From Streptomyces caelestis (GTDB taxonomy: Bacteria > Actinomycetota > Actinomycetes > Streptomycetales > Streptomycetaceae), in NCBI RefSeq assembly GCF_001279005.1, contig NZ_LGCN01000276.1:138511-202510 (forward strand): 64,000 nt of DNA, in the 5' to 3' direction. Below the pieces are notes generated by a model that saw only the letters and a list, made by a program, of their open reading frames with translations, was not told the origin of the DNA and did no database searches. The translations under genes were made by a program, and so were the position numbers. Positions 27,821 to 35,968 of this stretch are shown piece after piece; within the stretch, counting starts at the first letter, position 1; the number at the start of each line of letters is the position of its first letter.

Positions 27821-28696
27821 TCAGCCCTTCAGTCCGGAGGTCGCCATGCCGTCGATGAGGTAGCGCTGGAAGGCCATGAAGAAGGCGATGACCGGCACCA
27901 GCGCCACCAGCGACATCGCGATCATGCTGCCGTAGTTGGAGACGCCCTCCTGGTCGCGGAACATCATCAGGCCGAGCGAGACGGTGTACTTCTCGGGGGT
28001 GTTGAGGTAGATCAGCGGCCCCATGAAGTCGTTCCAGGCGTTGATGAAGGTGAAGATCGCGCTGGTGATGATCGCGGGCCGGCTCAGCGGCAGCACGATC
28101 GACCAGTAGGTGCGCAGGTGCCCGCAGCCGTCGAGCTTGGCGGCCTCGTCCAGCTCCCTGGGCAGTCCGCGCATGAACTGCACCATCAGGAAGACGAAGA
28201 AGGCTTCCGTGGCCAGGAACTTGCCCGCGACGAGCGGCACCAGGGTGTCGGTGAGCTCGAGGTTGCGGAAGAGCACGTACTGCGGGATGAGCAGCACGTG
28301 GTACGGCAGCAGCAGCGTGCCGATCATCAGGGTGAAGAGCAGGTTCCGCCCGGCGAACCGGATCTTGGCGAAGGCGTACGCGGTCAGCGAGCTGGACAGC
28401 ACGACACCGACCACGGCGAGGACCGCGTACATCAGCGAGTTCCAGAAGAAACTGCCGATGGAGATGCCGGAGATGCCGTCGGCGAGCCCGGAGAAGTTCG
28501 CCCAGACCGGCGCGGTGGGCAGCAGGTCGAGGCTGGCGATGATGTCCTTGCTCGGCTTGAACGAGGCGCCGACCACCCAGATCACGGGATAGAGGACGAC
28601 CGCGAGGACGAGGAGCGCGCCCACGTGCCAGGCGATCGATCCGACGCGCCGCCGCTCGCCGGCGGTGGGCAGGGCAGGGCTGGTGGCACTGGTCAC
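27821..28696 (-). CDS. Carbohydrate ABC transporter permease (MalG-type)
   Basis: Inner-membrane subunit of a CUT1-type sugar importer; 291 residues, six TM helices. The cytosolic EAA loop is EAAKLDGCGHLRTYWSIVLP (about 190-209), which docks the ATPase. Its GTG overlaps the stop of permease 1 (GTGA). No ATPase gene is in the operon, so a shared MsiK-type ATPase is expected, as is usual in Streptomyces. Confidence 0.93.
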   Translation of the reverse strand: MTSATSPALPTAGERRRVGSIAWHVGALLVLAVVLYPVIWVVGASFKPSKDIIASLDLLPTAPVWANFSGLADGISGISIGSFFWNSLMYAVLAVVGVVLSSSLTAYAFAKIRFAGRNLLFTLMIGTLLLPYHVLLIPQYVLFRNLELTDTLVPLVAGKFLATEAFFVFLMVQFMRGLPRELDEAAKLDGCGHLRTYWSIVLPLSRPAIITSAIFTFINAWNDFMGPLIYLNTPEKYTVSLGLMMFRDQEGVSNYGSMIAMSLVALVPVIAFFMAFQRYLIDGMATSGLKG

Positions 28697-29649
28697 TTGG
28701 CGGCCTCCTCGTAGTGCACCCACTTCTTCTGCGACCAGAACAGGACCGCCGTCACGAGCGCCACCGCGATCACCAGCGTCCAGGCCATCGCGGAGGCGAA
28801 GCCCATCTGGGCCTCCTTGAAGCCCTTCTGGTAGAGGTAACAGGTGTAGACGAGCGTGGCGTCGGCGGGCCCGCACCGGGTGTCGGAGACGACGTAGGCG
28901 GAGCCGAACACCTGGAACGCGTGGATGGACTCCAGCAGCACGTTGAAGAACAGCACCGGGGAGATCATCGGCAGCGTGACGTTCCAGAACCTGCGCAGCG
29001 GTCCGGCGCCGTCCATCTCGGCGGCCTCGTACAGCTCCTGCGGGACCTGCTTGAGGCCGGCCAGGAAGATGACCATGGGGGCGCCGAACTGCCAGATGCT
29101 CAGGGCCACCAGGGCGTAGATGACGTAGTCCGGGTTGCCGATCCAGCCGCCCACGTCGAGCCCGAAGATCTTCTGCGTACGGTCCACGACCGCGTCGTCC
29201 GAGAACAGCGCCCGCCACACGAAGCCGACGGAGACGCTGGCGCCGATGAGCGAGGGCATGTAGAACGCGGCCCGGTACAGGCCCTGCCCGCGCCGCTTCT
29301 GCGCGAGCAGCAGCGCGACGCCGAGCGCGAGCAGCAGCTTCAGGGGGGTCGCCACGACGACGTACTTGAGGGTGACCTCGACCGACTTCTGCCAGCGCGG
29401 GTCCTGGAACATCGTCGTGAAGTTGTCCAGCCCCACCCACTGGGGCGGCGTGAACAGGTTGTAGCTGGTGAACGCGTAGTACAGCGACGCGATCATCGGC
29501 CCCGCCGTGAGCAGCAGGAACCCCGCGATCCACGGCGACATGAAGAGATAGCCGGCGAGAGTCTCGCGGCGCCGCCCGCGCCGCCCGGCGGCGGGAGCGG
29601 CGGGCCGCTTCCCGGCCGGGCGCGCGGGCGCTTCCTTGACGAGCGTCAT
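28693..29649 (-). CDS. Carbohydrate ABC transporter permease (MalF-type)
   Basis: Partner permease of 318 residues with a basic N-terminal tail (RPAGKRPAAPAAGRRGRRR), then six TM helices. The EAA loop is EAAEMDGAGPLRRFWNVTLP (about 218-237). It starts 14 bp after the binding-protein gene and is coupled to the next permease by a GTGA overlap. The short MalF-like form lacks the large E. coli periplasmic loop. Confidence 0.93.
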   Translation of the reverse strand: MTLVKEAPARPAGKRPAAPAAGRRGRRRETLAGYLFMSPWIAGFLLLTAGPMIASLYYAFTSYNLFTPPQWVGLDNFTTMFQDPRWQKSVEVTLKYVVVATPLKLLLALGVALLLAQKRRGQGLYRAAFYMPSLIGASVSVGFVWRALFSDDAVVDRTQKIFGLDVGGWIGNPDYVIYALVALSIWQFGAPMVIFLAGLKQVPQELYEAAEMDGAGPLRRFWNVTLPMISPVLFFNVLLESIHAFQVFGSAYVVSDTRCGPADATLVYTCYLYQKGFKEAQMGFASAMAWTLVIAVALVTAVLFWSQKKWVHYEEAAK

Positions 29650-29663
29650 GGTGGTACGTCCCC

Positions 29664-30953
29664 TCAGCCGGCGAACGCGGCCTTGGCCTCGCTGAACAGT
29701 GCCTTGGCGGCGTCGGCCGGCTTGGCCTTGCCCTGGGCGACCTCGCCGCCGATGCGCAGGAACGCCGCCTCGATGACGTCGGCGCCCGACGGGTGCGGGG
29801 TGATCTTGCCGAGGACGCCGGCCGCGGCGACCTCTTCCTCGTAGGCCGCGACGCCCTTGTTGTTGTCGTCGGTGGGCTTGAACGCGTCGTACTGCTCGGT
29901 GGTGGCGAGGATGCCGCGGTCGTAACCCATGATCTCGCCGACCTCGGGGTCGTGGACCATGAAGTCGATGAACTGGGCCACCTCCTTGGGGTGCTTGGTC
30001 CCCGAGAAGCCGCTCAGCATCAGCGAACCGAGGTACTGACCGGTGGCCTTGCCGTCCGTGGTGGGGATCGGCGCGAGCCCGTAGTCCGACTCGCCCTCGC
30101 CCTCGTAGCGGATGGAGAAGTTGTCCCAGGTGAACTCGGACGCCGCGAGGCCCGCCGAGAGCGCCGACTTGGGCTTGACCTGCTCGACCTTCTTCGGGTC
30201 GGCGACGAGCCCGGACCGCACGCGCTTGTAGCCGTCCTCCCACCACTGCGTCAGATCGTCCTGGGTGAAGCCGAGATCGGTGTCCGTGAAGAAGGCCTTG
30301 CCGTTCTGGCGCAGGTAGAGGTCGTAGAGGTACATGATGCTGAAGTAGCCGGTGTCACCGGCGATCTTCAGCTTGTCCTGGATCGTCTGCAGCGCGTCGA
30401 AGTACTCGTCCCAGGTCCAGCCGAACTTCGCCTCCACCCCGGCCTTCTCGAAGGCCTTGAGGTCGATGACGAGCGACATGGTGTTGGCGCCGACGGGGAC
30501 GGCGATCTGCTTGCCGTCGACCTGACCGTTCGCCAGGACACCGTTGCGGAAGTTGTCCAGGCTCAGGTTCCCGGCGTCCGCCTGCGACGTGAGATCCAGC
30601 AGAACACCGCGCTTGTCGTACTTACGCAGGAAGCCGACCGCGTTCTGGAAAACGTCCGGCGGATTCCCGCCGGAGGCCTGGGTCTGGAACTTCTCCCAGA
30701 ACGCCTCGTAGTCGGTGAATTCAGGCTTGATCTTGATCTTCGGGAACTTCTTCTCGAAGAGCGCGATCGTCTTCTTGATGGCGATGGTGCGCGGCTCGCC
30801 ACCCCACCACGCGTAACGGAGCGTCACCGTCCCGTCCCCCGAGCCGCTGCCGCCACCGCAGGCGGTGGCGGTCGCACCGAGCCCCGCGACGGCCAGCGAG
30901 GCCCCCGCCGCCTTGAGGATCGTCCGCCTCTCCACATTCCCACCCTGCTGCAT
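29664..30953 (-). CDS. Extracellular sugar-binding lipoprotein of an ABC importer
   Basis: Family 1 solute-binding protein, 429 residues. The N-terminus has a Tat-like RRTILK (9-14), an h-region and a lipobox-like TATAC with Cys32, so it is probably a Tat-exported lipoprotein. GGGGAGG lies 5 nt before the ATG at 30953; a GTG seven codons in is a weaker alternative. It is first in an operon with two permeases, a YesL-like protein and a lyase, and is preceded by two operator palindromes. The ligand is probably a pectin-derived oligosaccharide, inferred from context only. Confidence 0.92.
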   Translation of the reverse strand: MQQGGNVERRTILKAAGASLAVAGLGATATACGGGSGSGDGTVTLRYAWWGGEPRTIAIKKTIALFEKKFPKIKIKPEFTDYEAFWEKFQTQASGGNPPDVFQNAVGFLRKYDKRGVLLDLTSQADAGNLSLDNFRNGVLANGQVDGKQIAVPVGANTMSLVIDLKAFEKAGVEAKFGWTWDEYFDALQTIQDKLKIAGDTGYFSIMYLYDLYLRQNGKAFFTDTDLGFTQDDLTQWWEDGYKRVRSGLVADPKKVEQVKPKSALSAGLAASEFTWDNFSIRYEGEGESDYGLAPIPTTDGKATGQYLGSLMLSGFSGTKHPKEVAQFIDFMVHDPEVGEIMGYDRGILATTEQYDAFKPTDDNNKGVAAYEEEVAAAGVLGKITPHPSGADVIEAAFLRIGGEVAQGKAKPADAAKALFSEAKAAFAG

Positions 30954-30986
30954 ATGAGCCTCCCCGCGACGTTCGCGTCCGCCTCA

Positions 30987-31012
30987 TGAATCGTTTCAAG
31001 TAAGCGCTTGCT
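30987..31012. promoter_or_regulatory. Two abutting LacI-type operator palindromes
   Basis: TGAATCGTTTCA (30987-30998, one mismatched pair, CG centre) is directly followed by AGTAAGCGCTTGCT (30999-31012, one mismatched pair, CG centre). Both have the CpG-centred symmetry of LacI/GalR-family operators. They lie 34-59 bp upstream of the binding-protein start, where a repressor would block the promoter. No regulator gene is adjacent. Confidence 0.65.
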
Positions 31013-31305
31013 GGCACAAGTTACGGAGGGCCTACGGGCGCGTCAATGATTCGGACAGGAATTCATGGGAGCCGCGCCTCCGCACCGGCGGCGGCCGCCT
31101 CGTCCGTGGATCCACGCCTGGCCGCAAACATCCAGGTAGACGCCTCACGGCCGACCGGCCGAACGCGGCGGGGCCGACCGGAACGGGCGCGGCGGAAGGT
31201 CACGGTTGAATGAAGACGACCGGAAGCGGAACGCCCCGGACACCCGGGAGGACCCTCGCCCGGCCGGCCCTCGGCGCGAGCGCGCCACGCCGGCCGCACA
31301 CGACG

Positions 31306-31342
31306 AGGCGGCCCGGCTCACGAGTCGTGAGCCGGGCCGCCT
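31306..31342 (-). terminator. 18-bp perfect hairpin downstream of tRNA-Val
   Basis: AGGCGGCCCGGCTCACGA and its exact complement separated by one G. It begins 11 bp past the tRNA 3' end. Very stable; no T-tract. Probable tRNA terminator. Confidence 0.8.
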
Positions 31343-31352
31343 GATGATCCGG

Positions 31353-31424
31353 TGGGCGATACTGGGTTCGAACCAGTGACCTCTTCGGTGTGAACGAAGC
31401 GCTCTCCCACTGAGCTAATCGCCC
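31353..31424 (-). tRNA. tRNA-Val (CAC), second copy
   Basis: 72 nt, identical over its length to the tRNA at 23777-23848: acceptor GGGCGAT/ATCGCCC, anticodon CAC in TTCACAC, no encoded CCA. It stands alone, 79 bp downstream of a small membrane-protein gene. Confidence 0.97.
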
Positions 31425-31503
31425 GGACGCAGGAAGAACATTACCCCATGTCAGGGGGTGCCCGTGACCAGCGGGGAGCGGTGCGCCCGTCCCCCGCCGC
31501 GCC

Positions 31504-31962
31504 TCACTGCTCCTTGATCTTCCAGGGCATCACGAGACCGAACTTCCACAGGTAGACCCCGGCCAGCGCGACCACGATCACCAGGCCGATCGAGGTCAGG
31601 ATGATGTTCCGGCGCCGCACCTTGGGGTCCAGGGCACGCTGCGCCGCCTCGGTGACCTTGCGCTTGGTCCAGCGCAGCACCAGCTGGGCCCAGACGAACT
31701 CGGTCGCCCAGATCGCCATGCCGCCGAAGATCACGACCCAGCCCGGCCCGGGCAGCACCAGCATCGCGGCACCGGCCGCCACGACCGCGAGGCCGACGAC
31801 GAAGACGCCGACCTGCCAGCTGAAGTGCAGCGCGCGACGCGCCTTGACGAACTCCGGCGCGCGCGATCCGAGCCCCCGCTCCTCACGGTTCCCGCTCTCG
31901 TCCACCGTCACCCCGTGGGCCGCCACCGCGACCTCGCCAGACCTGTCACTCCCCGTGTTCAT
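31504..31962 (-). CDS. Small three-span membrane protein (TIGR02611-like)
   Basis: 152 residues resembling the actinobacterial TIGR02611 family of unknown function. TM helices lie at about 52-72 (VFVVGLAVVAAGAAMLVL), 74-92 (GWVVIFGGMAIWATEFVWA) and 120-143 (IILTSIGLVIVVALAGVYLW); the motif VLPGPGWVVI is conserved in such proteins. I start at the ATG at 31962; an ATG 33 bp upstream is possible, neither having a strong ribosome site. It is divergent from ssgB. Confidence 0.82.
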   Translation of the reverse strand: MNTGSDRSGEVAVAAHGVTVDESGNREERGLGSRAPEFVKARRALHFSWQVGVFVVGLAVVAAGAAMLVLPGPGWVVIFGGMAIWATEFVWAQLVLRWTKRKVTEAAQRALDPKVRRRNIILTSIGLVIVVALAGVYLWKFGLVMPWKIKEQ

Positions 31963-32153
31963 ACAGCCAAACACTACCCGAGCGAAACACATCACCGGAA
32001 TGGGTGCAGAGCGCGAACGATCTTTCGGCCGGAAGAGTTACGTAAAACGACGCAAAACTCTCAGAGGGGTTTACAACGGCACCGTAGGTGGCATGTCGAT
32101 TTGGCCGACGTGCGAATCCCCGAGCGCACACTGAGCGAAAGGCCCTGGCGCTT

Positions 32154-32567
32154 ATGAACACCACGGTCAGCTGCGAGCTGCACCTGCGCCTCGTTGTGTC
32201 GAGCGAGTCCTCCCTGCCTGTCCCCGCAGGCCTGCGGTACGACACGGCCGACCCCTACGCCGTGCACGCCACCTTCCACACCGGAGCCGAGGAAACCGTC
32301 GAGTGGGTGTTCGCCCGCGACCTCCTCGCCGAAGGACTTCACCGCCCCACGGGCACCGGCGACGTCCGTGTCTGGCCGTCGCGCAGCCACGGTCAGGGCG
32401 TCGTCTGCATCGCCCTGAGCTCACCGGAGGGGGAGGCCCTGCTCGAGGCCCCCGCAAGGGCTCTGGAGTCCTTCCTGAAGCGCACCGACGCCGCCGTGCC
32501 GCCCGGCACGGAACACCGGCACTTCGATCTCGACCAGGAGCTCTCGCACATCCTGGCGGAAAGCTAG
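32154..32567 (+). CDS. ssgB: Sporulation-specific cell division protein SsgB
   Basis: SALP-family protein that recruits FtsZ to future septum sites in aerial hyphae, together with SsgA. The product is 137 residues, the exact length of S. coelicolor SsgB, and the sequence MNTTVSCELHLRLVV...VPAGLRYDTADPYAVHATF...HILAES agrees with that protein as I recall it. It marks the genome as a sporulating streptomycete. GAAAGG lies about 11 nt before the ATG, a loose spacing. In S. coelicolor ssgB is under SigH-type stress control; the upstream GTTT at 32072 may belong to such a promoter, but I cannot confirm a -10. Confidence 0.97.
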   Translation: MNTTVSCELHLRLVVSSESSLPVPAGLRYDTADPYAVHATFHTGAEETVEWVFARDLLAEGLHRPTGTGDVRVWPSRSHGQGVVCIALSSPEGEALLEAPARALESFLKRTDAAVPPGTEHRHFDLDQELSHILAES

Positions 32568-32643
32568 GCGAGGCTCACGAAGCCGCCCGGCGCCGTCGAC
32601 TCGGGGAGACGGCTCGGGCCCGGACAGCCGTACACGGCTCACA

Positions 32644-32688
32644 CACGACGGCGCCGACACCGCGGAGTCCGCGGGCGGCGCCGTCGTG
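32644..32688 (+). terminator. Hairpin downstream of ssgB
   Basis: A 13-bp perfect stem CACGACGGCGCCG enclosing a second small stem (CCGCGG repeats). It lies 77 bp after ssgB in the 295-bp gap before the CGNR gene. No other feature is seen in that gap. Confidence 0.65.
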
Positions 32689-32862
32689 CTGTGCGCACAC
32701 CGAACCGGTGCCGGCCGAAAGGGCGACCGGGGACGACGGCCGGTGTCCGCGCGCCGCACGCGGAGCCATGTGCGGAGCGGGGAGGTGCGGGGCGCGCCGG
32801 AGCCACTACCATCGGCCAGCATCGGCGGGCGTCCGCCCGACCCCCAGGCCAGGGAGCGAACT

Positions 32863-33423
32863 GTGCTGATCACCCACGACACCCGGTGCGCACTCGACAC
32901 CGTGGTGGATCTGGTGAACTCCGCGCCGGAGGACGACACGACACCGGAGGGACTGCCGGACGTCGCGGCCCTCGAGGAGTTCGTGCGGCAGCACAAGGTC
33001 AGCGAGGTCGGGGTGCTCACGGAGTTCGACCTGGCCGCGGTGCGCAAGATCCGCGGCCGGTTCGCGGCGGTCTTCGCCGCTCCGGACGCCCGCGCGGCCG
33101 CCACACTGATCAACGAGCTGATCGCGGCCGCGGGCACCACGCCCCGGCTCACCGACCACGACGGCTACGACTGGCACGTGCACTACTTCGCGCCCGGCGC
33201 CTCCGTGGCCGACCACCTGGCCGCCGACTGCGGGATGGCGCTGGCGTTCTTCGTGGTCGCCGGGGAGCAGGAGCGGCTGCGGCGCTGCGAGGCCCCGGAC
33301 TGCCGGCACGCCTTCGTCGATCTCTCCCGCAACCGCTCGCGCCGCTACTGCGACAGCCGCACCTGCGGCAACCGTCTGCATGTGGCCGCCTACCGGGCGC
33401 GGCGCAAGGAGGCGGCGGGCTGA
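32863..33423 (+). CDS. CGNR zinc-finger / ABATE-domain protein
   Basis: Probable DNA-binding stress or sensor protein of 186 residues. The N-terminal about 130 residues match the ABATE (putative stress-induced transcription factor) domain; the C-terminus has the zinc finger RRCEAPDCRHAFVDLSRNRSRRYCDSRTCGNR, with Cys pairs and the CGNR signature. The GTG start has AGGGAG 6 nt upstream. The ligand and target are unknown. Confidence 0.92.
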   Translation: MLITHDTRCALDTVVDLVNSAPEDDTTPEGLPDVAALEEFVRQHKVSEVGVLTEFDLAAVRKIRGRFAAVFAAPDARAAATLINELIAAAGTTPRLTDHDGYDWHVHYFAPGASVADHLAADCGMALAFFVVAGEQERLRRCEAPDCRHAFVDLSRNRSRRYCDSRTCGNRLHVAAYRARRKEAAG

Positions 33424-33433
33424 CCGCCCGGGA

Positions 33434-33456
33434 CCGTCCCACGACCGGTGGGACGG
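33434..33456 (+). terminator. Hairpin after the CGNR gene
   Basis: A 9-bp perfect stem CCGTCCCAC with a 5-nt loop, 11 bp past the stop. Probable terminator, possibly shared with the convergent small gene at 33516. Confidence 0.65.
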
Positions 33457-33515
33457 CTGGTCGATGCCGTGCCGACGCGGCCCCGACGGGTGACGCCGGG
33501 TACCGCGGGTACGGC

Positions 33516-33689
33516 TCACAGCCACAGCAGGTCGTGCAGGGCAGCCGTGAGCAGCAGACACCCGATCACCGCCAGGAAGATCATCAGCGGTGGCTGGGAA
33601 AGGGCGAAGAGGCATCCACGCGGTTCGTCCTGCTGCGGCGCGGCATCGCTCTGTTTCGTGTCCAGCATCTCGCGGCGATCATGACGCAT
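33516..33689 (-). CDS. Putative 57-residue single-span membrane protein
   Basis: A short frame with convincing protein character: a soluble head of about 33 residues (MRHDRREMLDTKQSDAAP) followed by one TM helix LMIFLAVIGCLLLTAAL and a short end HDLLWL. An in-frame ATG seven codons in (33668) is an alternative start. Ribosome sites are weak for both, which lowers confidence. It sits convergent to the CGNR gene and upstream of another membrane-protein gene on the same strand. No family recognised. Confidence 0.5.
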   Translation of the reverse strand: MRHDRREMLDTKQSDAAPQQDEPRGCLFALSQPPLMIFLAVIGCLLLTAALHDLLWL

Positions 33690-33842
33690 CGGAAGCGCCC
33701 GACGCGATCAACACTCACGGAGTGAGTGCGAGTTCGCCGATTCCGCGATCTACGGTTCGGGTTGTGATCGCTTCCGGACATTCCGTGGCGCTCTGTGACG
33801 TTTCCGCCGGTCGCGCACGCGTTCAGCCGTGGTGCGCCGCCG

Positions 33843-34280
33843 TCATATGCCGTGTTTCTTGAGGATGGCCTCGATGTCGCTGAAGTCGTCCTCGCCCCGG
33901 GAGGCGGGAGCGGGACGGGCCGCCGGGCGGGACCCCTGCCCCAGGGAGGGCGCGGAGGCCCCGGGCGCCACCGCCTCCGGTCGTGCCCCGGCCCGCGCGG
34001 CCTTGCGCTCCTTGCGGGTGCCTCCGCGCCGCCGCTCCACGGTGCGGGTGGTCGCGAACAGCACCCAGGCCAGACCGAGCAGTCCGAAGCCGGCCCAGGC
34101 CGTCGGGCTGAAGGCGGTGTCGGCCAGCCAGTCGACGACGCCGGTCATCACCAGTCCGAGGGGCACGAGCGCATAGGCGGCGATGCGGGTGGCCGCGAGG
34201 AAGCGTTTGCGGTAGGCCGTGACCGCGGCGATGCCCAGGCCTGCCGCGGAGACGGCGGAACAGACGGTCTCGGCAATCAT
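33843..34280 (-). CDS. Two-span membrane protein with conserved acidic tail, unknown function
   Basis: 145 residues, ATG with an ideal GGAGG 5 nt upstream. Hydrophobic helices lie at about 4-20 and 34-76 (AYALVPLGLVMTGVVDWL and GFGLLGLAWVLFATT). A basic linker RRRGGTRKERKAARAG and a Pro/Ala stretch follow, then the distinctive end DDFSDIEAILKKHGI, which looks like a protein-binding tail. No function can be assigned. Confidence 0.82.
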   Translation of the reverse strand: MIAETVCSAVSAAGLGIAAVTAYRKRFLAATRIAAYALVPLGLVMTGVVDWLADTAFSPTAWAGFGLLGLAWVLFATTRTVERRRGGTRKERKAARAGARPEAVAPGASAPSLGQGSRPAARPAPASRGEDDFSDIEAILKKHGI

Positions 34281-34538
34281 CCGGTCCTCCAGGCAGGTGG
34301 GGCGCTGTGGCGCTTCGTCCCTTCCATCCTGCACCCGCGGGGCCCCGCCGGGCCATGTTCCGGCCGGACATCAGGGACATCTCCGGGTCGTCACTCCTCC
34401 GCAGGTGCCGGTGGACGCCCTCCTTCGGCCCTCACTCCGGGCGGACCGGGAGGCGGGCCCGGACCCCGGACCCGGGTCCGCCCCGCGACGTCCTGCGTCC
34501 GATTGGGTGGCGGGCGGCCCGGCTGGGAGACTGTGACC

Positions 34539-35063
34539 ATGAGTGACTCCTCCCCCGCCCGTCCCGCCGCCCCCGTCCTCGACGTCTGGTGCGAGCTGCA
34601 GTGCCCGGACTGCCGGCACGCCCTCGACGACCTCCGTGCCCTGCGGGCCCGCTACGGCGACCGCCTGGAGCTGCGGCTGCGGCACTTCCCGCTGGAGAAG
34701 CACAAGCACTCCTTCGCCGCCGCCCAGGCCGCCGAGGAGGCGCTGGAGCAGGGGCGGGGATGGCCGTACGTCGAGGCCGTGCTGGGACGGGTCGAGGAGC
34801 TGGACCGCCGGGGAGAGGCCTTCCTCGTCGAGACCGCCCGGGAACTCGGTCTCGACGCCGAGGAGTTCGACACCGCGCTGATCGACGGACGGCACATCCT
34901 GATCGTGGACGCGGACCAGGCCGAGGGCAAGGCGATCGGGGTGACGGGCACCCCGACGTACGTCATCGGCGGTGAGCGCCTCGACGGCGGCAAGAGCCAG
35001 GAAGGACTGCGCGAGCGCGTCGAGGAGATCGCGGACCGGCTGCTGGCCGAGCGGGAGGGCTGA
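34539..35063 (+). CDS. DsbA-family (thioredoxin-fold) oxidoreductase, cytosolic
   Basis: 174 residues with no signal peptide. The active-site C-x2-C is C22-P-D-C25 in CELQCPDC, the cis-proline is in GVTGTPTYVIGG near 142, and the helical insert between is typical of DsbA/FrnE proteins. GGGAGA lies 8 nt before the ATG. Cytosolic DsbA-like proteins act as disulfide isomerases, glutathione- or mycothiol-dependent enzymes; substrate unknown. It is divergent from the membrane protein at 33843 and convergent to a GNAT gene. Confidence 0.92.
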   Translation: MSDSSPARPAAPVLDVWCELQCPDCRHALDDLRALRARYGDRLELRLRHFPLEKHKHSFAAAQAAEEALEQGRGWPYVEAVLGRVEELDRRGEAFLVETARELGLDAEEFDTALIDGRHILIVDADQAEGKAIGVTGTPTYVIGGERLDGGKSQEGLRERVEEIADRLLAEREG

Positions 35064-35091
35064 CCCCGGGCCCCGCGGGTCCCGCCCGCCC

Positions 35092-35916
35092 TCACAGGAG
35101 CGGCTTGTACAGCGAGTACTGCGTCGTGCCGTAGCCGAGGGAGTCGTAGAGCCGCTCGGCCGGGGTGTTCCCGGCGAACACGTTGAGCCCGATGGCCCGG
35201 TTGCCCGCGGCGACCGACTGGGCCTCGGCGAGCAGCATGAGCGCCCGTCCGTGCCCCCGGCCGCGGTGGGCGGCGTCGGCCTCGACGCCGAAGACGTAGG
35301 CCCGCTCCCCGCGCACCGACAGCCACAGGGTGCCCACGGGCGTGCCCTCGTGCTCGAGGACGCTGAGGAGCATGCCCTCGGTGGCCCGGCCGTCGGGCAG
35401 CAGCGCGGCGTGGTCGTTCGCCGCCTTGGCCCGGGCCTCGGCCTTCGGCACCCCGCGCCGGATCCAGTCCTCCGCGTAGTCCTCCTGGTCCTTGGCCGAC
35501 CAGGGCCCGAACTCGTCCTCCGTCATGGGCCGGGCCACGCTGCCCCCCGGAAGCGCCGGCGGGGTGTCCGGGAGGGTCTTCTCCATGTTCCGGTTGCGCA
35601 CGACGTAGCCGAGCGCCGTGGCGAGCCCGAGGGCAGCACCGGCGTCGGCGGGGACCGTCGCCTCGATGCGGCGGCATCCCCAGCCGCGCGCCACCTCCTC
35701 CGCGGCGAGCGCGGCCACCGTGCCCCGGCCGCGCCGGCGGTCCGGCTCCTCGATGCGCAGGCTCGTGATCCGGGCCACGGCGTCACCGAAGACGGGATGC
35801 GTGCCGAGGTGGACCGCCCCGACGGGACGGCTGTTCACGCACACCTGGTAGCGGCGCGAACGCGTGCCGTCGGGGTTCTGCTGAAGCGGCTCGACCGGCC
35901 GCAGGGTGGTGGTCAT
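35092..35916 (-). CDS. GNAT acetyltransferase with tandem domains
   Basis: 274 residues containing two GNAT folds. The N-terminal one has ITSLRIEEPDRRRGRGTVAA (about 49-68), the C-terminal one FGVEADAAHRGRGHGRALM (about 205-223), where R-G-x-G-x-[GA] binds acetyl-CoA, and ends NTPAERLYDSLGYG. Only the second has the full pyrophosphate loop, so the first may be structural. Tandem GNATs include mycothiol synthase, but the similarity does not allow that call. I start at MTTTLRPVEPL; a longer GTG start is possible. Confidence 0.88.
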   Translation of the reverse strand: MTTTLRPVEPLQQNPDGTRSRRYQVCVNSRPVGAVHLGTHPVFGDAVARITSLRIEEPDRRRGRGTVAALAAEEVARGWGCRRIEATVPADAGAALGLATALGYVVRNRNMEKTLPDTPPALPGGSVARPMTEDEFGPWSAKDQEDYAEDWIRRGVPKAEARAKAANDHAALLPDGRATEGMLLSVLEHEGTPVGTLWLSVRGERAYVFGVEADAAHRGRGHGRALMLLAEAQSVAAGNRAIGLNVFAGNTPAERLYDSLGYGTTQYSLYKPLL

Positions 35917-35968
35917 CAAGGGTGTTCTACCCTCTGCCACGCCCAGGATCAGCCGAATTTCGGGTCCG

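Larger units (their letters stand above)
30954..31352. other. Intergenic region upstream of the sugar operon
   Basis: About 400 bp. Holds, from left to right, the binding-protein ribosome site, a double operator palindrome (30987-31012) and, at 31306-31342, the terminator of the adjacent tRNA. The 31020-31300 stretch contains no gene I can support. Confidence 0.6.

Noticed and set aside
31063..31299. A 78-codon minus-strand frame upstream of the sugar operon
   Set aside because: Arg/Gly/Pro-rich, no ribosome site, between an operator and a tRNA terminator.
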